Below, piece after piece: positions 1-5,702 of a stretch of DNA of 8,034 bases. Position numbers and translations under genes: made by a program. This DNA comes from Actinomycetes bacterium (lineage in GTDB: Bacteria > Actinomycetota > Actinomycetes > Actinomycetales > Demequinaceae). The first letter of the stretch is position 1, and each line of letters starts with the position of its first letter. The notes below the pieces were generated by a model, which saw only the letters and a program-made list of their open reading frames with translations, was not told the DNA's origin and searched no databases. The DNA is taken from the NCBI GenBank assembly GCA_023428185.1, contig JAEYYZ010000203.1, positions 1 through 8,034 of the forward strand, read 5' to 3'.

Positions 1-44
1 TCTACGAGGCTGCGCGTCAAGCGGGCTTTCCCGGGCACGAGTAG
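1..44 (+). CDS. 3' end of an unidentified + strand gene (partial)
   Basis: From base 3 one frame reads YEAARQAGFPGHE and then a TAG stop at 42-44. The gene would begin before the window. It would end 16 bp short of the stop of the convergent MFS gene, which is normal packing here. The peptide is a plausible amphipathic C-terminal tail. Thirteen residues are too few to name a family, and another frame (frame 2) is also open over these few codons, so both the call and the frame are tentative. Confidence 0.45.
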   Translation, partial: YEAARQAGFPGHE

Positions 45-60
45 TGGGTCGCCTCAGGCG

Positions 61-1449
61 TTACGGCACCGGCGCGCGGTCGTCGTAGTCGCGGAACGTG
101 GTGGCGCGGCCACCAAAGCGCACGCGCGTGAGTACCGCGATGAGCCCGATGACGGCGAGCCCGCCCATTAGCGGCGGACACCACAGTCCCAGCAACGCGG
201 CCGCGATTCCCGCGTAGAGGTCTCCTATACGTGGCCCGCCGGTGACCACCACAATGAAGATTCCTTGCAAGCGCCCGCGCATCTGGTCTGGCACCGCCTG
301 AATGATCATGCTTTGACGGAAGATGGCGCTTACCTCGTCCGCGCCGCCCATGCCCGCCATGGTGACACCAAGCAGGATGAGTGCGGGCCAATAGATGCCA
401 CCCCACCCGGGCCCAGCATCGTGCTCAATTGTCAGCATGAGCACCGTGACCACCCCAAATAACAGGGCAAACGCTCCAAAGACTGTGATGGCTCGCGCTA
501 TAGCCACGCCGTGCTTGTGGACTCGGCCCACCGGGCCCGAGAAGACACTCACCAGCATGGTGCCCACCGCTCCTGCTGCAGTGAGCGCACCCACCGTGAG
601 CGAGCCGCCACCCACCACAGTGGCGCCCAAGGCGGGAAACAGCACGTACGGGCGGCCAAAGGTCATCGCCACAATGTCCACCACAAAACTCATGCGGATG
701 TTGGGTGCGCGGCGCAAGAAACTCAGACCCTCTTTGAGCATGCCCCAGCCCGCCTCGGCCCGCTCTCCCAAGCGCGGCAACGCTGGCAACATCCACACAC
801 CCAAAAAGCCAAAGGTGAACAGGATGGCGTCGATGGCGAAGGTCCACGGCAAGCCCACTGTCGCGGCCAGAACACCGGCGAGCGCCGGGCCCACGGTGAG
901 CATCGCTCCAAAGCTGATGCCGTTGAGGGCCGTGGCCCGCGAGATGAGATGCGGCGGCAGAATGCGCCCCACCACGGAACCGCGGGTGGCGCTAGAGATG
1001 GTGGAGGCCACTGCATTGACGGTGGTCACGATGAAGAAGGGCCACACCGGCGCGTGACCGCCATCGCCTTGGAGCACCGCGTCCCAGGTACTGAGCGCCA
1101 CCAAGCCCAACACCGAGACCCACGCCACAATGGACGCGGCAATCAGCACGCGGCGCCTGTCAAAGACGTCGGCGATCATCCCGCCCCACAGGCCGGCAAT
1201 GACCATAGGCAACAGGGCGATGCCGCCCACCAACCCCACCATGAGGGTGGATTCGGTGATCTCGTATATCTGCAGTCCCACGGCAACCTGCGACATAAAC
1301 GCGCCGATGCCGGAGATAGTCCCACCTATCCACAACCTGGCAAACGCCGGGCTAGCCCGCAACGGCGCGAGGTCGACGAGTTTGCGGGTGGGGTGTGGGG
1401 TGTGACTGTCCGGAATGTCTTGCTCCGGGGCATCGGGCGTGGGAGTCAC
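61..1449 (-). CDS. MFS exporter, EntS-like (462 aa)
   Basis: Multispanning membrane protein of the major facilitator superfamily, closest in character to the EntS/MFS_3 exporters (drug or siderophore export driven by the proton gradient). A hydrophilic N-terminal tail of about 30 residues is followed by many hydrophobic segments, consistent with about 12 helices. The cytoplasmic loop 2-3 motif is visible near residues 89-101 as GGMIADVFDRRRV, a form of the G-x3-D-R-x-G-R-R signature. The C-terminal half carries the DQMRGRLQGIF and GPRIGDLYAG stretches typical of EntS-type proteins. Length is slightly above the usual 400-430 aa because of the tails. The GTG start at 1449 has no Shine-Dalgarno sequence, but a TATTCT hexamer ends 6 bp upstream, fitting a leaderless transcript. 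The gene is divergent from the methyltransferase gene and may share its regulation. The substrate is unknown; the family call is firm. Confidence 0.9.
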   Translation of the reverse strand: MTPTPDAPEQDIPDSHTPHPTRKLVDLAPLRASPAFARLWIGGTISGIGAFMSQVAVGLQIYEITESTLMVGLVGGIALLPMVIAGLWGGMIADVFDRRRVLIAASIVAWVSVLGLVALSTWDAVLQGDGGHAPVWPFFIVTTVNAVASTISSATRGSVVGRILPPHLISRATALNGISFGAMLTVGPALAGVLAATVGLPWTFAIDAILFTFGFLGVWMLPALPRLGERAEAGWGMLKEGLSFLRRAPNIRMSFVVDIVAMTFGRPYVLFPALGATVVGGGSLTVGALTAAGAVGTMLVSVFSGPVGRVHKHGVAIARAITVFGAFALLFGVVTVLMLTIEHDAGPGWGGIYWPALILLGVTMAGMGGADEVSAIFRQSMIIQAVPDQMRGRLQGIFIVVVTGGPRIGDLYAGIAAALLGLWCPPLMGGLAVIGLIAVLTRVRFGGRATTFRDYDDRAPVP

Positions 1450-1455
1450 CAGAAG

Positions 1456-1461
1456 AGAATA
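1456..1461 (-). promoter_or_regulatory. Candidate -10 element of the MFS gene (leaderless)
   Basis: On the minus strand this reads TATTCT. Six bases separate it from the GTG start at 1449, so a normal -10 to +1 distance puts the transcript start on the first base of the start codon. No Shine-Dalgarno sequence is present. No good -35 hexamer is visible 16-18 bp upstream, which is common for actinobacterial promoters that depend on a TAnnnT -10. Confidence 0.45.
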
Positions 1462-1474
1462 CGGGTGCGCAGGC

Positions 1475-1480
1475 TAGTGT
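1475..1480 (+). promoter_or_regulatory. Candidate -10 element of the methyltransferase gene
   Basis: TAGTGT fits the TAnnnT pattern. Transcription would start near 1487 and give a 5' leader of about 28 nt that contains the GAGGAG ribosome site at 1501-1506. No -35 match is seen. It lies in the 65-bp divergent region shared with the MFS gene, the only place a promoter for this gene could sit without entering the MFS coding region. Confidence 0.3.
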
Positions 1481-1514
1481 GACTCGCGTCAGTCCCACGT
1501 GAGGAGCACGCCCA

Positions 1515-2228
1515 GTGAGCGCCAGATTCGAAGAGCTCGACTTCAGCCCCACGCCCATTGGCGAGGTGAGTCTGAGGCGCCGCACGGATCCCGTGACCGG
1601 GGCCGACATCTACGAGGTCAAACTGGACGACGAATGGCTCATGTCCAGCATGTTCACGGCTGCGGAGATCGAGCTAGCGCGGCTAGGGCTAGCGCGGCTC
1701 ACCAAGAAAGATCTCACCGTGGTGGTGGGCGGCTTGGGCCTGGGCTATACCGCCCAAGCGGTGCTTGAGGAGCCGCGCGTGGGCGAACTGGTGGTGATCG
1801 AATTGCTCGAGCCAGTGATCCGCTGGCATCAGCGGGGCCTCGTGCCGGTAGGCCCCACCCTCACCGCCGACGCGCGCTGCAGCTTCGCCCAAGGAGACTT
1901 CTTTGCGATGTCGGCCGGCGACGGCTTCGATGCAACCCAACCCGGACGCCAGTTCGATGCCGTACTACTGGACATCGACCACTCGCCTTCGCATGTGCTT
2001 GACGACCGCAGCCTGGGGTTCTACCTGGAGGCCGGCACCCAATCCCTCGCGCGGCACATTGTCAGCGGAGGAGTGTTTGGCCTGTGGTCAAACGATCCCC
2101 CGGACCAGCGGTACATCGACACCCTCGCCACCGCATTCCAAGACGTGGCTGCGGAGGTCATCACCTTCCCCAATCCACTCCAGGGACGGGATGCGACGGC
2201 CACCGTCTACGTGGCGACTAAGGCGTAG
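1515..2228 (+). CDS. Spermidine-synthase-like SAM-dependent methyltransferase (237 aa)
   Basis: Class I Rossmann-fold protein of the spermidine synthase-like group; probably cytoplasmic. Motif I is seen at residues 69-80 as VVVGGLGLGYTA, followed by the acidic end of strand 2 (VVIELLEP, E96), a QGDFF stretch (about 126-130) and the motif IV region FDAVLLDIDHSP (about 147-158). It lacks the N-terminal beta domain of full aminopropyltransferases (about 280-300 aa). A true spermidine synthase role is therefore unproven and methyl transfer is equally possible. The GTG start is supported by GAGGAG at 1501-1506, 8 bp upstream. The gene is divergent from the MFS exporter, and its last 11 bp overlap the end of the convergent ABC ATPase gene. 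An in-frame 15-bp direct repeat (1673-1702) encodes LARLG/LARLT near residue 55. Fold call firm, substrate unknown. Confidence 0.85.
   Translation: MSARFEELDFSPTPIGEVSLRRRTDPVTGADIYEVKLDDEWLMSSMFTAAEIELARLGLARLTKKDLTVVVGGLGLGYTAQAVLEEPRVGELVVIELLEPVIRWHQRGLVPVGPTLTADARCSFAQGDFFAMSAGDGFDATQPGRQFDAVLLDIDHSPSHVLDDRSLGFYLEAGTQSLARHIVSGGVFGLWSNDPPDQRYIDTLATAFQDVAAEVITFPNPLQGRDATATVYVATKA
1673..1702 (+). repeat. 15-bp tandem direct repeat inside the methyltransferase gene
   Basis: The 12-mer GCTAGCGCGGCT occurs at 1673-1684 and again at 1688-1699, a period of 15 bp. The repeat is in frame and gives two copies of a five-residue unit (LARLG, LARLT) in a predicted helix just before strand 1. It looks like a small in-frame slippage duplication tolerated by the helix. 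Confidence 0.7.
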
Positions 2229-2907
2229 CAGCAAGCGCGGACAGGCGTCCGTCGATCATTTCCAGAACGCGGTCACAGTGGCCAAGCACGTCGCGGTCGT
2301 GGGTCACGATCACCACTGCCACGTTGTCTTGATGGGCACGGTCTGCGAGCAGCTGGACCACCTCGTGGCTGCGCGCCCTGTCCAGGGCGGCCGTGGGTTC
2401 ATCGACAAGCAGCAACGTGGGCGTGTTGACCAACGCACGCGCGATGCCCACCCGTTGGCGCTCTCCGCCTGACAGTTGGCCCGGACGATTTCCCTCGCGA
2501 TGCCCCATGCCTACCGAAGCGAGCAAGCCCTCAGCATCTACGTGGCGATTGCCTGCTAAGCGGCCCGCAAGGCGCAACTGGTCGGCGGCCGACAGCGCCG
2601 GAATCAGGTTTCCGGACTGGAACACAAATCCGATGTTGCGTAGCCGGAACCGAGTCGCAGCGCCATGCGACAGGGTGGATAGATCAGTGCCGTGGACGCG
2701 TACGGTGCCACTGTCCGGACTTGCCATGGCACCTGCGATCGCTAGCAGTGACGACTTGCCGGAGCCAGACGGACCCATAATCGCCACTACCTCTCCAGGC
2801 ATGACGGTGAGCGAGACATTGTCGAGGGCCCGGACCATTGAGCCGCCGTCGCCAAACTCCAGCACAGCGTCGGCGACCTCAAGTGCGGGAACAGTGTGGT
2901 CGGTCAT
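2218..2907 (-). CDS. ABC transporter ATP-binding protein, MacB/LolD-type (229 aa)
   Basis: Cytoplasmic ATPase that powers the FtsX-like permease encoded directly upstream. All nucleotide-binding motifs are intact: Walker A GPSGSGKS at residues 45-52, Q-loop glutamine in VFQSGN (Q97), signature LSGGERQRVGIARAL at about 145-159, Walker B LLLVDEP with the catalytic glutamate near 170, D-loop AALD, and the H-loop histidine in VTHDRD (H203). Length and the FVFQSGNLIP stretch fit the MacB/LolD family, whose members drive extrusion or mechanotransmission rather than classical transport cycling. The ATG at 2907 has a strong AGGAGG 6 bp upstream and overlaps the permease stop as ATGA, so the two proteins are probably translationally coupled. 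The 3' end overlaps the convergent methyltransferase gene by 11 bp (2218-2228). Cargo unknown. Confidence 0.95.
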   Translation of the reverse strand: MTDHTVPALEVADAVLEFGDGGSMVRALDNVSLTVMPGEVVAIMGPSGSGKSSLLAIAGAMASPDSGTVRVHGTDLSTLSHGAATRFRLRNIGFVFQSGNLIPALSAADQLRLAGRLAGNRHVDAEGLLASVGMGHREGNRPGQLSGGERQRVGIARALVNTPTLLLVDEPTAALDRARSHEVVQLLADRAHQDNVAVVIVTHDRDVLGHCDRVLEMIDGRLSALAATP

Positions 2908-4046
2908 CGTTGGCCTCCTAGTGCCGACAAGGGGTCGACTCGAGTGATGCGCACCACGGCAACCGCCGCGCCTATGACGCCCAACACGATGGTGAGTGCT
3001 GAGGCCACGGCTATGGGACCGGCCTCCAAAGCAAACGGCATGGCGTCTGGCATCGCGGTGCCCATCACTACTCCGGCGCCAACACCCACAGCGGTGAAGG
3101 TCACCAGCAGGATGCCCGCTTGAGCCAAAGCGTCACGGACCAAGTAGCGACTTGACGCACCCACCGCTCGCAGTACCGCGATGTCGTGGCTGCGTTGGAT
3201 GGTCCACACCACAAAGAACGCGCCCACTACCAAGCCGCAGATCGCGTAGAGGAACACTTGGATCATGCTCAAGGTCAGCGTCTCCGCTTCATAGCCGGGC
3301 GAAGCATTGAATGCCTCAGTGAGCGACATGGTGGTGGTGCCTGCCAGCGTGTCCAAGCCTGCTAGGTCCGGCTTGGCACCGCCATCTACAAGCAACGCCA
3401 CGACGCTGGCGTACGGGAAGTCCATCGCGTCCACTTGCGCTTGGGTTGGCGCGCCAGGCTGCGAAGCGCCTGCAGCCATCAGGCGCCACGTGTCGACAGG
3501 AACGTACGCAATGTCAACGTGACCAAAGGTCGCTTGACCTTGAGTGAAGCCGATCACCGTCAACTCGAGGTCGAGCCGGTCCAGAGTCACCACAGTGCCT
3601 AGTTCAACTCCTAGGTCTCGCAACGGTTCGGAGACCACAATTCCGTTCAAGGGGCCTAGTGGCTCGCCAGTGGACAGTTCAGGAGACAGGAAGCCGCCGG
3701 GTTCGACGCCAAACAGGGTCAGGTCAATTTGGGTGCCGTCGTCGGTCACTCCGTTGACGATACTCACACCCATGTGTTCGGCGTTGGTGATCCCGGGCGC
3801 GTTTCGCCAGGATGCGAGCTGCTCCTGGTCCACCACGGAACGGCTAAAGGCGTTGTCCTTCTTAGTGCCCTCGTCAAAGGCAAACGCCGTGACGTTCATG
3901 GCCTTGAGGCCCGACACTCCGTCGTTGACAAGGCCTGAAGACAATCCCGAGAGCAGCACTACAAGCACAGAGATCAGGGCGATCACGGTACCCATCAGTG
4001 CGAAGCGGCCGCGCGCAAAGCCGAGTTCGCGTAAGGCAAGAAACAT
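2904..4046 (-). CDS. ABC transporter permease, FtsX/MacB-like (380 aa)
   Basis: Inner-membrane permease of the FtsX/DevC type. It begins MFLALRELGFARGRFALMG, has helix 1 at about residues 17-38, a large extracytoplasmic domain of about 220 residues, and three C-terminal helices near 259-281, 309-329 and 343-366. The cytoplasmic loop DIAVLRAVGASSRYLVRDAL and the ending VDPLSALGG are hallmarks of the family. Four helices with the ectodomain between helices 1 and 2 is the normal MacB/FtsX plan. I chose the ATG at 4046, which has GGAAG 5 bp upstream. A longer in-frame start at 4088 would translate through the palindromic operators and lacks family character. The gene is followed by its ATPase with an ATGA overlap and preceded by a TetR-type regulator and two operator copies. 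It probably forms an export or envelope-remodelling complex; substrate unknown. Confidence 0.92.
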   Translation of the reverse strand: MFLALRELGFARGRFALMGTVIALISVLVVLLSGLSSGLVNDGVSGLKAMNVTAFAFDEGTKKDNAFSRSVVDQEQLASWRNAPGITNAEHMGVSIVNGVTDDGTQIDLTLFGVEPGGFLSPELSTGEPLGPLNGIVVSEPLRDLGVELGTVVTLDRLDLELTVIGFTQGQATFGHVDIAYVPVDTWRLMAAGASQPGAPTQAQVDAMDFPYASVVALLVDGGAKPDLAGLDTLAGTTTMSLTEAFNASPGYEAETLTLSMIQVFLYAICGLVVGAFFVVWTIQRSHDIAVLRAVGASSRYLVRDALAQAGILLVTFTAVGVGAGVVMGTAMPDAMPFALEAGPIAVASALTIVLGVIGAAVAVVRITRVDPLSALGGQR

Positions 4047-4069
4047 GTGAACTTCCAGTCGACAACTTT

Positions 4070-4086
4070 GCCGACAGGGTGTCGGC
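4070..4086 (+). promoter_or_regulatory. TetR-type operator, site 1 (perfect palindrome)
   Basis: GCCGACA-GGG-TGTCGGC is a perfect 7-bp inverted repeat around a 3-bp centre. It lies 23 bp before the permease start and upstream of its ribosome site. A near copy lies 22 bp further upstream and another before the TetR gene. The form and length fit a TetR-dimer site. Confidence 0.75.
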
Positions 4087-4091
4087 ACGAT

Positions 4092-4108
4092 GCCGACAGT
4101 GTGTCACT
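4092..4108 (+). promoter_or_regulatory. TetR-type operator, site 2
   Basis: GCCGACA-GTG-TGTCACT has the same left half as site 1 and a right half conserved in TGTC. Its centre is 22 bp from that of site 1, about two helical turns, so two repressor dimers could bind on the same face. It lies in the 71-bp gap between the TetR and permease genes. Read on the other strand, site 3 matches it at 15 of 17 bases. Confidence 0.7.
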
Positions 4109-4117
4109 AAGTCAGGT

Positions 4118-4711
4118 TCAACTCAAATCTTGTGCCAGAACGCCGCGGGTGAGCAGCTGGTACACGTCAGCCGCCACGTGCTTGTGGTCGACTCCGTGCG
4201 CCACCAACTGCATCCCTGCCCCAAGCACGCCATGTACCAGAGCCACGACCGACGGCGACGCCGATGCGGGCGTATCCAGGTCTTCAAGCACCCTCGCTAC
4301 GGGCCGCAACACCGCGTCATGCAGCGCCATCAGGTCCTCCATGCGACTGGGGCTCAAGTCTGCATCGCGAATCACGCCTGCTATCGAGTGCTTCCTGTCG
4401 GCGGTCATCGACATCGTCGCGTCCACCAAAGCTCGCAATTGCTCGGCGCCTGGGGTGACGCCACGCAAGGCCGCTTCCATTGCCGCGTCCCAGCGCTCCA
4501 TCGCGTTGATCGCGATCGCCACCAGTAGGTCGTCCTTGGTGGCGAAGTAGTCGTAGAAACTGGACCGAGCCAGTCCGGCACGCTCCGCGACCGTTCCCGG
4601 AGAGAAACCCGCCAAGCCCGCGTCGCTCAGGATATCCTCACCTGCTCGCACTAGCGATGAACGCTGCGCGGCGCGGTGCTCGGCCACTGTGGCCGCGGAG
4701 ATCTTGGGCAT
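4118..4711 (-). CDS. TetR-family transcriptional regulator (197 aa)
   Basis: Predicted local repressor of the ABC exporter pair. The N-terminal part carries the TetR helix-turn-helix, with GFSPGTVAERAGLARSSFYDYFATKDDLLVAI matching the conserved core of the family. The rest is a variable helical ligand-binding and dimer domain that cannot be assigned a ligand. Length (about 200 aa) is typical. I prefer the ATG at 4711 (MPKISAATVAEHRAAQ), because the in-frame ATG at 4720, three codons upstream, overlaps the likely -10 hexamer at 4719-4724 and neither start has a Shine-Dalgarno sequence. A leaderless transcript starting next to 4711 would explain this. Palindromic sites lie before this gene and before the permease gene 71 bp downstream, which implies autoregulation and control of the exporter. 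The upstream neighbour ends 28 bp before this start. Confidence 0.9.
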   Translation of the reverse strand: MPKISAATVAEHRAAQRSSLVRAGEDILSDAGLAGFSPGTVAERAGLARSSFYDYFATKDDLLVAIAINAMERWDAAMEAALRGVTPGAEQLRALVDATMSMTADRKHSIAGVIRDADLSPSRMEDLMALHDAVLRPVARVLEDLDTPASASPSVVALVHGVLGAGMQLVAHGVDHKHVAADVYQLLTRGVLAQDLS

Positions 4712-4718
4712 GGGACCC

Positions 4719-4724
4719 ATGATA
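4719..4724 (-). promoter_or_regulatory. Candidate -10 element of the TetR gene (leaderless)
   Basis: On the minus strand this reads TATCAT, one mismatch from TATAAT. Seven bases separate it from the ATG at 4711, so transcription would begin at or one base before the start codon. The operator at 4724-4740 touches it and fills the -10/-35 spacer, an ideal place for repression. No clear -35 hexamer is seen. Confidence 0.45.
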
Positions 4725-4740
4725 GCGACGCACTGTCGGC
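4724..4740 (-). promoter_or_regulatory. TetR-type operator, site 3 (before the TetR gene)
   Basis: Read on the minus strand this is GCCGACA-GTG-CGTCGCT. The left half is identical to those of sites 1 and 2, and it matches site 2 at 15 of 17 positions. It covers the 19-bp space between the stop of the upstream gene (whose last base is 4740) and the upstream TetR ATG. It would allow autorepression and might also obstruct read-through from the upstream operon. Confidence 0.65.
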
Positions 4741-5435
4741 TAGCGCCTGGGCGCTAAGGCATCACGCCCGGTCGCCACCAGCGCGACAACCGCTGGCGGC
4801 GGGTTGCCAGCGACCTTCACGCCCTCCACCGCATCAGGCGCACCGCTGGCCGCACTCCATGCGGTCACCGTGAAGTCTGCCGCCCCGGCTCCACGCACGG
4901 ACAGCGCCACGTCAGACCTCGCTTGTTGATCCTGGTTCCACCACGAGGAGTCCAACCGCAGGATCACCCGCACCTCGCCCGCCACCAGTTCATGCACCGT
5001 GGAATCAGCAAACGGGCAGTCGGGTGGCTGCGAGCCGTCCATGGGGTGCCAATGCCTGTCGGTGCGCACTGTGATCGCGCTCGAGTCCAGTCCAAGATCA
5101 GCAACCAGTCCCGGCAACAGTGTGCGCAGTTCCCCATACAGCGCCCCCACTCCCAACCCGGCCGACGCTGCGGTGGGCTCAGGCGGGGACCCGGCCCCAG
5201 CGTCGGGCTTGCGAAGCGCCTGCAGGACCCCAGGGAGAGGTGTCACAGGCGCCAACTGGCGAGCCAATCCCACGTGATCCGCGCAAAACCAGCCGGTGTC
5301 AGGCGGGTGGCCAACCAGACCTTCACGTTCAGCACGTTCACGCCACGTGACGTCATCTGAGCTAGAGACAGCTCGCACCAGCGCGCCGCCTTCAGAGGCA
5401 TCGGCGCCGCACACATCGCAGATCGGAGGGCGCAC
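4740..5435 (-). CDS. Unrecognised protein with a C-x2-C...C-x2-H zinc knuckle (231 aa)
   Basis: I do not recognise the family. The N-terminus has C6-x2-C9 (ICDVCGAD) and C51-x2-H54 (WFCADH), a spacing suited to one structural zinc. Residues about 68-95 are rich in P, A and G and look like a linker. The remaining part (about 95-231) looks like an alpha/beta domain with a conserved-looking block HWHPMDGSQPPDCPFADSTVHELVAGEVRVILRL followed by a strand-rich stretch with several Trp residues. No signal peptide or membrane segment is seen, so it is probably cytoplasmic. The GTG start at 5435 is preceded by AGGGA (5445-5449), which overlaps the stop of the small membrane protein gene 12 bp upstream, so it is probably the last gene of the zinc-ribbon operon. 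Codon use resembles that of its neighbours. It could be a sensor or accessory subunit; no function is claimed. Confidence 0.75.
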   Translation of the reverse strand: MRPPICDVCGADASEGGALVRAVSSSDDVTWRERAEREGLVGHPPDTGWFCADHVGLARQLAPVTPLPGVLQALRKPDAGAGSPPEPTAASAGLGVGALYGELRTLLPGLVADLGLDSSAITVRTDRHWHPMDGSQPPDCPFADSTVHELVAGEVRVILRLDSSWWNQDQQARSDVALSVRGAGAADFTVTAWSAASGAPDAVEGVKVAGNPPPAVVALVATGRDALAPRR

Positions 5436-5447
5436 GGCTCGCTATCC

Positions 5448-5702
5448 CTATTTCTTGACGGCGTTGAAGTACGCCGCCGGGATGGTGGGGTCGTGGTCGT
5501 TGCGGTGCTCGATGGTTGCGGAGCGGCTCACGTAGCGCCTGCGAAAGTGGTCGTCGGCCTTAAGGTCAAAAACACGGTGGCCCACGGTGGATTCGGGGGC
5601 GTAGCGAGCGCCAGCGTTGCGGTACTTCTTGTTGATCGAGGTCCAGATCACCCAGCCGACAATGGGCCCCGCAATCAGTGCCAACAAGAAGAGAAATTCC
5701 AT
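5448..5702 (-). CDS. Small single-pass membrane protein, copy A (84 aa)
   Basis: A short protein with an N-terminal membrane helix (about residues 3-21, FLFLLALIAGPIVGWVIWT). A basic stretch (INKKYRNAGARYAP) follows, so the positive-inside rule puts the C-terminal two thirds in the cytoplasm. The tail holds the block VGHRVFDLKADDHFRRRYVS. It is a clear paralogue of the protein at 7311-7583: about 22 of 42 residues are identical from the GP of the helix to DDHF/EDTF, including KYRN, ARY-PE and LK-x-D. The ATG at 5702 shares one base with the TAA of the zinc-ribbon gene (TAATG), implying coupled translation. A longer in-frame ORF starting at 5966 is rejected because it runs through the zinc-ribbon coding region. 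Family unnamed to my knowledge. Confidence 0.85.
   Translation of the reverse strand: MEFLFLLALIAGPIVGWVIWTSINKKYRNAGARYAPESTVGHRVFDLKADDHFRRRYVSRSATIEHRNDHDPTIPAAYFNAVKK

Noticed and set aside
511..1482. A 323-codon open frame on the + strand
   Set aside because: It is antisense to the MFS gene, is very rich in His, Arg and Gln with no hydrophobic core, and matches no family. Long antisense frames are expected in GC-rich DNA.
4047..4088. N-terminal extension of the permease to a start at 4088
   Set aside because: It would translate through the operator region and ends in a polar Cys/Arg peptide unlike the family; the ATG at 4046 has its own ribosome site.
4070..4108. The palindromes before the permease gene as a terminator for the TetR transcript
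   Set aside because: No T-run follows on the minus strand, the stem is only 7 bp, and the same motif occurs before the TetR gene, where a terminator makes no sense. Operator function explains all three sites.
4396..4402. Another TGTCGGC half-site, inside the TetR gene
   Set aside because: There is no matching half at the right spacing and it lies in coding sequence; a single 7-mer is expected by chance in GC-rich DNA.
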